Part shown: piece by piece, positions 1 through 7,636 of the stretch
How the letters are laid out: each line of letters opens with the position of its first letter
Numbering within the stretch: position 1 is the first letter of the stretch
Source of the DNA: an uncultured Opitutales bacterium
GTDB taxonomy: Bacteria; Verrucomicrobiota; Verrucomicrobiia; Opitutales; Intestinicryptomonadaceae
Direction of reading: 5' to 3'
DNA length: 42,476 bases
Assembly (NCBI GenBank): GCA_944389215.1
Contig: CALXLN010000042.1
Coordinates: 1-42,476 of the forward strand
The notes under the pieces: generated by a model
Database searches by the model: none
The model's input: only the letters and a program-made list of their open reading frames with translations
Told to the model about the DNA's origin: nothing
Program-made: the position numbers and the translations under genes

Positions 1-299
1 GCGGCGGACTCAGGCCGCGCAAGACTATGGAAGATAAAGTGGAGTCTTACGAGAAATACACAAAGAGCGCCATAGAGAATCCCGTTGTTGTCGGGGCGCA
101 CTGGTTCCAATGGTTCGACCAGCTGACGACAGGGCGTTCGGACGGCGAAAACTACTCTATCGGGTTTGTCGACGCGTGCGATACTCCCCACTACGAGATG
201 GCTAAAGCCGCGCGCAAAATTTCGCGCAAAATGTACGATATGCGTCTAAAAGCCCCGTTGGTTCAATCTAAGAACACCGAGAAGACCACTGTTTACTAG
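1..299 (+). CDS. C-terminal end of a glycoside hydrolase (agarase/beta-galactosidase-like), partial
   Basis: The reading frame is open from the window edge (codons in frame from base 3) to the TAG at 297-299, so only about the last 99 residues are seen and the real start lies upstream. The stretch around residues 28-65 reads VVVGAHWFQWFDQLTTGR followed by GENYSIGFVDACDTPHYEM. This resembles the end of the TIM barrel in GH42/GH50-type enzymes (agarases, beta-galactosidases), where an aromatic-rich HWFQW strand carries substrate-binding residues and a DTPY-like segment starts the last helix. The catalytic acids are not in view, so the substrate cannot be called. Two terminators follow directly, marking the end of its transcript. 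The family placement is by recall of conserved motifs; the exact GH family is uncertain. Confidence 0.55.
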   Translation, partial: GGLRPRKTMEDKVESYEKYTKSAIENPVVVGAHWFQWFDQLTTGRSDGENYSIGFVDACDTPHYEMAKAARKISRKMYDMRLKAPLVQSKNTEKTTVY

Positions 300-314
300 T
301 TTCAGAAGTGCCTG

Positions 315-352
315 TTGCGCCGGGGGGCTTGCCGGCGCAAAGGCGTTTTTTT
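315..352 (+). terminator. Rho-independent terminator 1 after the glycoside hydrolase
   Basis: A perfect 9-bp stem (315-323 with 332-340) with an 8-nt loop starts 15 bases after the stop codon and is followed within a few bases by a run of seven T residues. Confidence 0.75.
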
Positions 353-361
353 AATGTTTTT

Positions 362-393
362 GCGGCGCGGTTTATTCCGGCGCCGCTTTTTTT
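362..393 (+). terminator. Rho-independent terminator 2, in tandem
   Basis: A second GC-rich 7-bp stem (362-368 with 380-386) is followed directly by seven to eight T residues (387 onward). It acts as a backup to the first terminator and insulates the next gene. Confidence 0.65.
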
Positions 394-646
394 GATATGG
401 GTTGAAACCGGGGTGAATTTTTAAGCCGGCGAAAAATTTCAGCAAGAGTGTTTTCCCCCGACATTTTCGCCGCTAGGGGCGCAAATTTGGGGTTGTAAAA
501 CGGAAAATTTTACGTTTTTTTTAGGCCTATGAACAGAAAATGCCGGCAATGGCAAACGTATGCGGATTTTTGCCGGTTGCGGAAAACAGCTGCAATAGGG
601 AAAGTTTAATTTTTTTTGAGCATTAAGCATTTGGGAAAGGCGTATT
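394..646. other. Intergenic stretch upstream of the EamA gene
   Basis: With the two terminators, this makes a gene-free stretch of about 350 bases. It contains a weak hairpin (495-500 with 508-513) followed by eight T residues, and a second inverted repeat (543-549 with 570-576). I see no convincing promoter or coding frame. The weak hairpin with T-run could be a leader or attenuator for the downstream transporter, but nothing else supports this. Confidence 0.3.
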
Positions 647-1060
647 ATGTGGCAAGTTTACTCGGTTTTATCGGCGCTTTTTGCGGCGCTTACGGCAATT
701 TTTGCGAAAGTGGGCGTGGACGGAATGAATTCCAATCTGGCAACGGCGGTCCGCACGCTTGTTATTCTTTTCATAACCTGGGGGGTCGTTTTTTTCACGG
801 TTGACATGCGCGAACTTAAGGATGTGCCTGCGCGAACTTTTGCATTTTTGATTCTTTCGGGAATGGCGACAGGATTGTCGTGGCTCTTTTATTTTAAGGC
901 GCTGCAAATCGGAGTGGCGTCAAAAGTTGCTCCGGTCGACAAGCTAAGCGTTGTTTTTACGATAATTTTGGCATATCTTTTCCTCGGAGAACCTCTGACG
1001 CCCAAAGTCGTATTGGGCGGACTTCTCATATTGGGCGGATCCCTTGTAATGATTGTGTAG
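647..1060 (+). CDS. Single-domain EamA/DMT-type membrane transporter
   Basis: This is a 137-residue protein with five predicted hydrophobic segments (about residues 3-22, 30-51, 63-85, 95-115 and 120-137). The motif SKVAPVDKLSVVFT followed by LAYLFLGEPLTPKVVLGGLLILGG near the C-terminus is typical of the EamA (DMT superfamily) repeat. Most EamA transporters carry two repeats in about 300 residues; this one has a single repeat, as in the known half-size members of about 140 residues, so it probably works as a dimer. Its substrate is unknown. The ATG at 647 is preceded by a purine-rich GGGAAAGG about ten bases upstream. It stands alone, between tandem terminators and the ribosomal protein pair. 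Confidence 0.8.
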   Translation: MWQVYSVLSALFAALTAIFAKVGVDGMNSNLATAVRTLVILFITWGVVFFTVDMRELKDVPARTFAFLILSGMATGLSWLFYFKALQIGVASKVAPVDKLSVVFTIILAYLFLGEPLTPKVVLGGLLILGGSLVMIV

Positions 1061-1144
1061 AATCCGGTTTTAATATTTTCGCGCGCGCATCAAAGTGGAA
1101 ATAGGCGGATTTTTATATTTGCCGAAAAAAATTCACAAAAGGGC

Positions 1145-1190
1145 TTGACAATGTGGAAGTCTGGCGTTTCATTAACAACTTTTCATTAAA
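1145..1190 (+). promoter_or_regulatory. Candidate promoter and direct repeats upstream of rpmJ
   Basis: A consensus TTGACA lies at 1145-1150. No strong -10 hexamer sits 16-18 bases downstream; the best matches fall in AT-rich sequence near 1168-1175. Two 9-bp direct repeats, TTTCATTAA, lie at 1167-1175 and 1181-1189, 14 bases apart from start to start. They overlap or follow the expected -10 region and could be an operator. Confidence 0.35.
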
Positions 1191-1210
1191 TTAGAACGAG
1201 AGTCATAGAC

Positions 1211-1336
1211 ATGAAAGTCGTATCATCAATCAAGTCTTTGAAAGGCCGCCATCCCGACAACAAGGTTGTTCGTCGCAAGGGTCGCGTCTATATCATCAAC
1301 AAAACCAATCCCCGTTTCAAGGCGAAGCAGGGTTAA
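1211..1336 (+). CDS. rpmJ: 50S ribosomal protein bL36, zinc-free (cysteine-less) type
   Basis: This gene encodes 41 residues beginning [20 protein letters not shown] and ending [12 protein letters not shown]. The sequence matches the long YkgO-like form of bL36, a small basic protein of the large ribosomal subunit. It has no cysteine, so it lacks the CCCH zinc site of the classical form. The start ATG at 1211 has GAG-rich sequence ahead of it. The gene for bL31 follows after 22 bases and almost surely shares its transcript. In E. coli the matching pair ykgO-ykgM is controlled by Zur; whether that holds here is not shown. Confidence 0.93.
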   Translation: MKVVSSIKSLKGRHPDNKVVRRKGRVYIINKTNPRFKAKQG

Positions 1337-1358
1337 TAAACTTTGGAGCAACATTACT

Positions 1359-1607
1359 ATGAAACAAAACATCCATCCGGACTTCCATCCCGTCTGCTTT
1401 GTGGACGTGTCTTCGGGCGCGCGCTTTCTTACGCGCTCCACAATGAAGAGCAAGCAGGTTGAAAATATCGACGGCGTAGATTATTACATGATTTCGCGCG
1501 ACGTTACGGCTGATTCGCATCCGGCTTACACCGGCGAAAAGCGCTTTGTAGACACAGCTGGCCGCGTAGAAAAGTTCCAGAAGAAGTTTGCGCGCCGCCG
1601 CGGGTAG
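1359..1607 (+). CDS. rpmE2: 50S ribosomal protein bL31, type B (zinc-free)
   Basis: This is an 82-residue protein starting MKQNIHPDFHPVCFVDVSSG with the ribosome-bound C-terminal sequence ending KFQKKFARRRG. The bL31 family binds the large subunit and bridges to the small subunit head. It carries one cysteine (residue 13) and no CxxC pair, so it is the type B, zinc-independent form. The frame extends upstream without a stop, but the ATG at 1359 is correct because it follows a GGAG ribosome site (1345-1348) at ten bases and gives the family's N-terminus. It is the second gene of a rpmJ-rpmE2 operon and is followed by a strong terminator. Confidence 0.95.
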   Translation: MKQNIHPDFHPVCFVDVSSGARFLTRSTMKSKQVENIDGVDYYMISRDVTADSHPAYTGEKRFVDTAGRVEKFQKKFARRRG

Positions 1608-1634
1608 TTTTTGACGATTTTAAATTTAAAATAG

Positions 1635-1662
1635 GCGCCGAAAATACGGCGCTTTTTTTTTT
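1635..1662 (+). terminator. Terminator of the rpmJ-rpmE2 operon
   Basis: A 6-bp GCGCCG/CGGCGC stem (1635-1640 with 1647-1652) with an AAAATA loop is followed by ten T residues, 27 bases after the bL31 stop. Confidence 0.8.
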
Positions 1663-1891
1663 CGAAACAGGTTTGCAATATCCAGACGCCCGCGCGGCGC
1701 GCGGCGAACCGGAAAGTTTCCGCAAACTTTTGGAAAACCGGAAAGATTTGCGCAGTTCGGATGGGCTGCGTGGGCGCGTTTGGAGCGCGTAGTTATTGCC
1801 TTAAAAAGCGTAAAAAAAAGCTTTAAAGAGAACTTAAAAAATGCGTTAATAAAACAATTGCCGGCTGCCGCCCGTTGAAAGGTTTTTTGAA

Positions 1892-2620
1892 ATGAGAATA
1901 CAGAAATACATATCGCAGTGCGGAATATGCTCGCGCCGCGAAGCCGAAGCCAAAATATTGGAAGGCTTGGTTACCGTAAACGGCAAACCCGCCGAAATTG
2001 GCCAGGACGTAAATCCCGAGACAGACAAGGTATGGGTCGACGGCAGAGTCGCCAGAGGCGCAGTCAAAGACAAAGTGGTCTTGGCAATGAATAAGCCCAA
2101 GGGCTATTTGTGCTCCAACAGCGATCCGTTTGAAGCCCAGACTGTTTTCGATTTGCTGCCTGAACCATATTCCAAAATGAAGCTGTTTTGTTGCGGGCGT
2201 CTCGACAAAGGTTCCCGCGGACTGCTGATACTGACCAACGACGGCGATTTGGCAAATAGGATTACCCATCCGTCGAGCGGCGTCATAAAGCGCTACCGCG
2301 TGCTTTTGAACCGAGATTTGGACGAAAAAATTATTCCCGCGCTTTTGCGCGGCGTTGTGTGCGAGGGCGAAAAATTGCGCGCCGAGAAGATAATTCCAGA
2401 CCCGTATTTGGATGTTCCGCTTGCCAAGCGCCGGGCTGAGGTTTGGCTGAGCCAGGGCAGAAAACGCGAAATCCGCAGAATGTTCGAGGCAATGGGGTAT
2501 TTCGTCAAGGACTTGAAACGCTTTCAGATTGGCTCATATATAATGAAGCGCATACCCGAAGGCTCAATAAAAGTCCTGTCCGAGGTGGATATAAAAAGGC
2601 TTTTACAAAACGGAAAATAG
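1892..2620 (+). CDS. rluB: rRNA pseudouridine synthase, RluB/RsuA family
   Basis: This 242-residue enzyme turns specific uridines in rRNA into pseudouridine. Residues 1-60 form an S4 RNA-binding domain (MRIQKYISQCGICSRREAEA, then LVTVNGKPAEIGQ). The catalytic domain begins at about residue 67 (NKPKGYLCS). It carries the family core GRLDKGSRGLLILTNDGDLA near residues 108-127, in which the Asp of GRLD is the catalytic residue. The late motif QGRKREIRRMFEAMGY is also family-typical. RluB modifies 23S U2605 and RsuA modifies 16S U516; the sequence suits RluB better, but the target site is inferred. The ATG at 1892 follows a GAAAGG sequence. The ribB-like gene starts 29 bases after its stop, so the two may be cotranscribed. 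Confidence 0.88.
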   Translation: MRIQKYISQCGICSRREAEAKILEGLVTVNGKPAEIGQDVNPETDKVWVDGRVARGAVKDKVVLAMNKPKGYLCSNSDPFEAQTVFDLLPEPYSKMKLFCCGRLDKGSRGLLILTNDGDLANRITHPSSGVIKRYRVLLNRDLDEKIIPALLRGVVCEGEKLRAEKIIPDPYLDVPLAKRRAEVWLSQGRKREIRRMFEAMGYFVKDLKRFQIGSYIMKRIPEGSIKVLSEVDIKRLLQNGK

Positions 2621-2649
2621 TGCAATAATTTTATTTAAAACGTTTCTTT

Positions 2650-3729
2650 ATGGAAAAGATTTTTGACAGTGTTGAAGACTGTATCGCCGAATTTGCGCGC
2701 GGCGGAATAGTAATAGTCGCCGACGACGAATCGCGCGAGAACGAAGGCGACATGATTATCGCCGCCGAAAAAATAACTCCCGATGCGATAAACACCATGG
2801 TGCGTTTCGCCCGGGGGCTTGTCTGCGTGCCCACGACATCCGAGCGCCTTACGGAATTGGGCATAGACGATATGGTTCGGCTCAACCGCGACTCAAAAGG
2901 AACGGCTTTTACCGTTACAGTTGACGCGGCCACAGGCATAACAACGGGCATAAGCGCAGCCGACAGGGCGCGCACGATTAGGCTTATGGCGGACCCGAAA
3001 AAAAGCGCGGGAGACTTTGTAAGCCCGGGGCATGTCAATCCTTTAAGAGCCCGCCGCGGCGGAGTTTTGGAGCGCGCGGGGCACACCGAGGCTGCAGTCG
3101 ATTTGGCGCGCTTGGCGGGATTGTATCCGTGCGCTGCCATATGCGAAATCATGAACGACGACGGCACAATGGCGCGCATTCCTGATTTAGTGAAGTTCAA
3201 GAAACTCCACAACATGAAGATGATGAGCGTTGCCTCGCTAATAGAGTACCGCTTGAAGACGGACACGCTCATAACAAAAATTTTTGAAAGGCCTATAACA
3301 ACAAAGCACGGGGAATTTAAGCTTTCCGGCTTTAAGGCTACCGACGGCAACGTCCATTACGCGCTTGTGCGCGGCGAGATTTCCTCCGAGCCGACTCTTG
3401 CGCGCGTGCATTCGGAAAATGTTTACGCTGATATTTTTGGCGAAAGGGAATTTTCATGGGGGGCTGGCTCTTTCGACAAGGCTCTCGAGATGGTTGCCAA
3501 GGAGGGCTGCGGCGCGGTCGTATATATAAGCCAACCAAACTCCGGGATAAATATTCCCGAAGGCGTGCCGCTTTCGCCCAACATGCGCGATTACGGAATG
3601 GGCGCGCAGCTGCTTAGGGCGCTCGGATTTAAAAAGATAAAACTTCTAACTACGCACGTCGGCAAGCACGCTCTTCCCGAAGGTTTCGGGTTGGAAATAA
3701 CTGAAGAAATTAAAATCGACACGCTATGA
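2650..3729 (+). CDS. ribB: 3,4-dihydroxy-2-butanone 4-phosphate synthase fused to a degenerate GTP cyclohydrolase II domain (RibBX type)
   Basis: This is a 359-residue protein of riboflavin synthesis. Residues 1 to about 205 are a complete DHBP synthase, which converts ribulose 5-phosphate to dihydroxybutanone phosphate and formate. The acidic metal-binding loop DDESRENEGD is at 25-34 and GHTEAA at 144-149. Residues about 215-359 align with GTP cyclohydrolase II, but the three zinc-ligand cysteines are replaced: ungapped alignment to the E. coli RibA motif puts Asn257, Phe268 and Trp270 at those positions. The late RDYGMGAQLLRALG segment is kept. The C-terminal half is therefore almost surely inactive as a cyclohydrolase, as known for RibBX hybrids. 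The stop overlaps ribH by four bases (ATGA). Confidence 0.9.
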   Translation: MEKIFDSVEDCIAEFARGGIVIVADDESRENEGDMIIAAEKITPDAINTMVRFARGLVCVPTTSERLTELGIDDMVRLNRDSKGTAFTVTVDAATGITTGISAADRARTIRLMADPKKSAGDFVSPGHVNPLRARRGGVLERAGHTEAAVDLARLAGLYPCAAICEIMNDDGTMARIPDLVKFKKLHNMKMMSVASLIEYRLKTDTLITKIFERPITTKHGEFKLSGFKATDGNVHYALVRGEISSEPTLARVHSENVYADIFGEREFSWGAGSFDKALEMVAKEGCGAVVYISQPNSGINIPEGVPLSPNMRDYGMGAQLLRALGFKKIKLLTTHVGKHALPEGFGLEITEEIKIDTL

Positions 3730-4346
3730 GCCTCGACAAGCCTAAATCAAAAAAACTCGACGCATCCGACTACACTTTTGCGATAGTTGCTTCGCGCTTC
3801 AACCAGAAGCTCGTGGACGCCATGCTAAAGGACGTCCGCAATACATTGATGGCCTGCGGGGCAAAAAAATCGGATATAAAGGTGCTTAGGGTTCCCGGTT
3901 CAGCTGAATTGCCGTTTGCGGCAAGCAGGCTGGCTCTTTTGGGGTATGATGTAATAATATGTCTCGGCGTGGTAATAGCCGGGGAAACTCCGCACCATAT
4001 GATTATCGCCCACAGCACTGCGGGCGAATTGCAGCGCATAGCGGTGGAAAATGGAATTCCCATAATAAATGGAATAGTTGTAACCAACGATAAAGCGCAG
4101 GCGGAGGCTAGGACAATCGGAAAAATTCGGCGCGGGATTGAATTTGCCGAGAGCGCGATTGAAATGGCTATCAAAAGCGCCGCGCTATACGACGAAATAG
4201 AAGAGTTCAATTCCGACGACGATTGGGACGACGACGATGACGGCGACTGGGATGACGGCGATGGCGGCGACGATTGGGATGGCGAAGGAACTTTCGACGC
4301 GGACGACGAAGAAGATGATGACAGAAATACAATCACCCTTAATTAA
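3726..4346 (+). CDS. ribH: 6,7-dimethyl-8-ribityllumazine synthase with a long acidic tail
   Basis: RibH condenses dihydroxybutanone phosphate with the aminouracil precursor to give lumazine, the penultimate step to riboflavin. Residues 1 to about 155 carry the family landmarks: ASRFNQKLVDAML, VPGSAELPFAASRL, GETPHHMII with the catalytic His, and the late Arg in QAEART. The usual RG before the TxH motif reads AG here. Family members are about 155 residues; this one has 206. Residues 164-199 form a low-complexity tail in which 21 of 36 residues are Asp and 3 are Glu, with three Trp and one Phe spaced between them. The tail ends with RNTITLN. Lumazine synthases form pentamers or 60-mer shells, so the tail would give a very high charge density on the assembly. 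It overlaps ribB by ATGA and precedes nusB. Confidence 0.92.
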   Translation: MSLDKPKSKKLDASDYTFAIVASRFNQKLVDAMLKDVRNTLMACGAKKSDIKVLRVPGSAELPFAASRLALLGYDVIICLGVVIAGETPHHMIIAHSTAGELQRIAVENGIPIINGIVVTNDKAQAEARTIGKIRRGIEFAESAIEMAIKSAALYDEIEEFNSDDDWDDDDDGDWDDGDGGDDWDGEGTFDADDEEDDDRNTITLN

Positions 4347-4375
4347 TTTTTTGATTTTCTAGGGCATTAAAAAAA

Positions 4376-4834
4376 ATGAGCGAATTAAAGGAAAACAATA
4401 AACTTTCCGGAAGACGCGAAAACCGCGTAGCCGCAATGCAGTTTATCTATATGACCCAGCTAAACAAAGGGGATACATTGGAACGGCAGCTTGAAGATTT
4501 TTTTGAAACTAAGGAAAAACCGCGCGAGTTCTACGGTTTTGCCGAAGAGCTTATAGCCGGCTATAACGCCCATTCCGATGAGGTTGACGCCGCAATCGAA
4601 AAAAGCGCCACAAATTGGACTATGGACAGAATGGCGAAAGTCGATTTGGCGATTTTGCGCCTTGCGGTATTTGAATTGTTGTTTAGAACGGATATTCCGC
4701 CCGTAGTTTCTATAAACGAGGCAATCGACTTGGCAAAGGAATTTTCTTCGGGTGAATCGCGCAGGTTTATAAACGGAGTCCTCGACAAGGTAAAGAGCAC
4801 TCTAACGCGCCCGCTTCGCTCCGCCGAAAAATAA
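4376..4834 (+). CDS. nusB: Transcription antitermination factor NusB
   Basis: This is a 152-residue all-helical protein that joins NusE (S10) on boxA RNA in rRNA antitermination complexes. It shows the typical N-terminal GRRENRVAAMQFIYMTQLN, the central WTMDRMAKVDLAILRLAVFEL, and the C-terminal VSINEAIDLAKEFSSGESRRFINGVLDKV. These match the family over its full length. The ATG at 4376 follows an A-rich leader with no clear Shine-Dalgarno site. The ribH-nusB order is common across bacteria. The ftsY gene starts four bases after its stop. Confidence 0.96.
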   Translation: MSELKENNKLSGRRENRVAAMQFIYMTQLNKGDTLERQLEDFFETKEKPREFYGFAEELIAGYNAHSDEVDAAIEKSATNWTMDRMAKVDLAILRLAVFELLFRTDIPPVVSINEAIDLAKEFSSGESRRFINGVLDKVKSTLTRPLRSAEK

Positions 4835-4838
4835 AAAG

Positions 4839-5771
4839 ATGTTCGGACTTTTTAAAAGATTCAAAGAAGGATTAAAGAAGACCGCCGAAAGCGCGTTGGG
4901 CGGTTTGAGTTCGCTATTCGGAAAAAAAATAGACGAGTCCGATATCGACAAAATAGAAGAGACTCTTTACGGGGCGGACTTCGGGTACGAAACCACCGCC
5001 GAGATTGTCGATGCGATTCGCGCCGAATACAAGCGCAACAAGGAACTCCATGGCAAGCGCGCCGCCGAAATCGGCGCGGCGGTGCTGGAAAAAATTCTGG
5101 ACGGAGCCGAGAGCGAATTGGCGCAGTCGGAAGGCGGCGCAAATCCTTCCGTAATTTGTCTTGTAGGCGTAAACGGCGCGGGGAAGACGACGACTGCCGC
5201 AAAGCTTGCGCATCTCTTGGGCGCCAACGGCGACGGAGTCGTTTTGGGCGCATGCGATACTTTTAGGGCCGCCGCAAACGAGCAAATCCGCGAATGGGCG
5301 CAAAGATTGGGAGTGCGGTTGGTTGAAAGCAGCCGCGGGGCGGATTCAGCCGCCACTGCATGGGATGCTTGGCAGTCCGCCAAGGCAAAGGGCGCAAAGT
5401 GGCTTGTTATCGATACTGCCGGCCGCCTCCATACGAAAGAGAATTTGATGGGAGAGCTTGCGAAAATCCGCCGCGTTCTTGCCAAGAACGATCCCGCAGC
5501 GCCGCACAATGCAGTAATCGTTTTAGACGGCAGCTTGGGCTCAAACAGCATAGAGCAGGCGGAGGCTTTCCACAAGGCCTTCGGCTTGACCGGAATGATT
5601 ATTACAAAGCTCGACGGCACAGGCAAAGGTGGCGCATTGGCGGGCGTTTACCGCAGGCTAAAACTTCCTATTCTTTATGTGGGATTGGGCGAAAAACCCG
5701 ACGATTTGCAAAAATTCAATGTGCGCGCGTATGTAAACGGCGTGTTCGGATTGGAGGCAGCTAATGATTGA
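4839..5771 (+). CDS. ftsY: Signal recognition particle receptor FtsY
   Basis: This is a 310-residue SRP-family GTPase that docks ribosome-nascent chain-SRP complexes at the inner membrane. It has a short N-terminal region with MFGLFKRFKEGLKKTAESA, which looks like an amphipathic membrane-binding helix and not the long acidic A domain of E. coli FtsY. The NG domain shows the P-loop GVNGAGKTT (110-118), the DTFRAAA insertion-box motif, DTAGR (192-196) and TKLD (256-259), then GTGKGGAL. All GTPase motifs are intact. Its last eight bases overlap the start of aroB. Confidence 0.96.
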   Translation: MFGLFKRFKEGLKKTAESALGGLSSLFGKKIDESDIDKIEETLYGADFGYETTAEIVDAIRAEYKRNKELHGKRAAEIGAAVLEKILDGAESELAQSEGGANPSVICLVGVNGAGKTTTAAKLAHLLGANGDGVVLGACDTFRAAANEQIREWAQRLGVRLVESSRGADSAATAWDAWQSAKAKGAKWLVIDTAGRLHTKENLMGELAKIRRVLAKNDPAAPHNAVIVLDGSLGSNSIEQAEAFHKAFGLTGMIITKLDGTGKGGALAGVYRRLKLPILYVGLGEKPDDLQKFNVRAYVNGVFGLEAAND

Positions 5772-6849
5772 ACAGAAAGTCGAACTCGGCAGCCGGAGTT
5801 ACGGCATACATATAGGCGAAGGGGCGTTTGAGGAGTCTCTGAAAACTTTCGGGCGCATCGCCGCCGGCGGCAGAAAAATATTTTGCGTGGCAGACAATGC
5901 TGTCCTCAAGGCCCATCCCCATACAGAGGCCGCACTGAAAAAAACTGCGTGCTTAATACCGATATTCGGAGGCGAACGTACAAAATGTTTTGAGAAGCTT
6001 GCGGAAATATGTTCGCTTTTGGCGCGCGCGGGAGCCGATAGAAAGAGCGTTTTGGCTGCTTTCGGCGGCGGGGTCGTAGGGGATTTGTCTGGATTCGCGG
6101 CGGCGGTCTACATGCGCGGAATAGAGTTTTATCAAATTCCCACTACATTGCTTGCTATGGTTGACTCGTCCGTCGGCGGCAAGACTGGAATCAATATTGC
6201 AGAGGGAAAGAATTTGGTTGGAGCTTTCCACCAGCCTTCCGGCGTCTTTGCCGATACTTCTTTTTTGTCAACTTTGCCCCAGCGCGAATTTGCTGCTGGC
6301 ATGGCGGAGGTCATAAAATGCGCGGTTTTAGGCGACGCAAAAATGTTCGATTTTCTCGAAAGTCTTGAAGCCCCGCTTTCGCCGCGCGACGCGAATTTGT
6401 CTGAAGCTGTTAGGTTGTCGTGCAAGTTGAAGGCGGAAGTTGTCGCCGCCGACGAGCGCGAGACTTCCTCCAGCGGCGGCAGGGCTCTTTTGAACTTGGG
6501 GCACACTTTCGGGCACGCGGTTGAAAATTGCGCAGGCTATGGAAACTATCTTCACGGAGAGGCCGTGGCCATGGGAATGGTTGTGGCGGCGATGCTTTCG
6601 CAGAAACTAGGGCTTATAAGTTCGGAGGATGTCCAGAGGATTGAAAGCGTTATTCAGAAAAACCGCCTTCCCGTGCGTTTGCGCGAACCTCTGGATGTGG
6701 ACGCCATGGTGTCGGCGATGTCGCACGACAAGAAATCCGCATGCGGAAAATTAAAGTTTGTTCTGATAAACTCCATAGGCAAAACATCCACCGATTTTGC
6801 CGATATGCGCGTAGTTCGCGAAGTCTTGGAGGAGTTTGTCCGCCGGTAG
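5764..6849 (+). CDS. aroB: 3-dehydroquinate synthase
   Basis: AroB converts DAHP to 3-dehydroquinate, the second step of the shikimate pathway, using NAD and a divalent metal. This 361-residue protein shows the glycine-rich GGGVVGDLSGFAAAVYMRG (from residue 101), then IPTTLLAMVDSSVGGKTGIN with Lys140, and the metal-binding LNLGHTFGHAVE with His247 and His251. Length and motif order are normal. The ATG at 5764 lies inside the end of ftsY and follows a good GGAGG site six bases upstream, which supports translational coupling. Confidence 0.96.
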   Translation: MIEQKVELGSRSYGIHIGEGAFEESLKTFGRIAAGGRKIFCVADNAVLKAHPHTEAALKKTACLIPIFGGERTKCFEKLAEICSLLARAGADRKSVLAAFGGGVVGDLSGFAAAVYMRGIEFYQIPTTLLAMVDSSVGGKTGINIAEGKNLVGAFHQPSGVFADTSFLSTLPQREFAAGMAEVIKCAVLGDAKMFDFLESLEAPLSPRDANLSEAVRLSCKLKAEVVAADERETSSSGGRALLNLGHTFGHAVENCAGYGNYLHGEAVAMGMVVAAMLSQKLGLISSEDVQRIESVIQKNRLPVRLREPLDVDAMVSAMSHDKKSACGKLKFVLINSIGKTSTDFADMRVVREVLEEFVRR

Positions 6850-6856
6850 CCGCTTT

Positions 6857-7636
6857 ATGCATATGCATTTGACAGACGCGCACTGCCACGCGAATTTTAG
6901 CAGATTTGCGGACGGTGAGGGTCTTGCCGCGGGTTTGCGCGTGTGCGCCGACGCCTGCTTTAGCGGAGATTGGGAAGGCTTGAGAGATTTTAACGCATTT
7001 GGCGTAAAAAAAGCTTACGGGATACATCCGGATTTGCGGATATCGGAATTCGACGATTTGGATTTTGTGGAACGCGAGATATACGAGAGATTTCTGCCCG
7101 AAGTCCAGCAGTATTTGATTTCTGCCGACGCCATTGGAGAAACCGGACTTGATGCAAATATAACCGCACGGGTTCCAATGGATTTGCAAAGAAAAGTCTT
7201 TTCCGAACAGTTGAAGCTTGCCGATAAATTTAATCTGCCGGTAATAGTCCATTGCGTTGGCGCGTGGGGGGAGACCTTTAGCACGCTTGCGAATTGGGTT
7301 AAAAGCGGCGAAAATGCCGCAAAAGACCGGATTCTGAGAGGCGAAAAAGGGCGATGCTTTTTGTTGCACGCCGCCAGATGTTCGGTTGAAATGGCCAAGG
7401 AATTTGAAAAAATAGGCGGTTATTTCTCATTCGGCCTGCGGGAACTGAACTCGCCCAAAGGTGCTGCTTGCGCGGCGGCAGTCTCCGAAGACAAACTGAT
7501 GGTTGAAAGCGACGCAGAAACGTCGCATGAAAAAATTTCGGAAACAGTAGAGGTTCTGGCGAAAATAAGAGACCGGGACGCCTTGGAACTTTCAGAAAAA
7601 ATCTATTTGAATTTCAACAACTTTTACGGCAAATGA
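6857..7636 (+). CDS. TatD-family metal-dependent hydrolase
   Basis: This 259-residue protein has the metal-ligand pattern of TatD DNases/amidohydrolases: HCH in LTDAHCHANF near the N-terminus, GETGLDAN (Glu ligand), VHCVGAWGETF, a later LLHAARC His, and LMVESDAETS (Asp ligand). The frame can be extended to a TTG at 6836, but that codon sits one base from a GGAGGAG and inside aroB. I chose the ATG at 6857; the ATG at 6863 is equally possible and neither has a well-placed ribosome site. TatD relatives act on DNA, RNA or D-aminoacyl-tRNA, and the substrate cannot be told from sequence. Its stop overlaps the next start (ATGATGG). Confidence 0.82.
   Translation: MHMHLTDAHCHANFSRFADGEGLAAGLRVCADACFSGDWEGLRDFNAFGVKKAYGIHPDLRISEFDDLDFVEREIYERFLPEVQQYLISADAIGETGLDANITARVPMDLQRKVFSEQLKLADKFNLPVIVHCVGAWGETFSTLANWVKSGENAAKDRILRGEKGRCFLLHAARCSVEMAKEFEKIGGYFSFGLRELNSPKGAACAAAVSEDKLMVESDAETSHEKISETVEVLAKIRDRDALELSEKIYLNFNNFYGK

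Noticed and set aside
2631..3350. 239-codon minus-strand frame
   Set aside because: Antisense shadow of the ribB gene, with no recognisable product.
3770..4336. Ser-rich 188-codon minus-strand frame
   Set aside because: It is the antisense shadow of ribH, with the Ser run mirroring the Asp codons.
4967..5626. 219-codon minus-strand frame
   Set aside because: Antisense shadow of ftsY; the plus-strand protein has all GTPase motifs.
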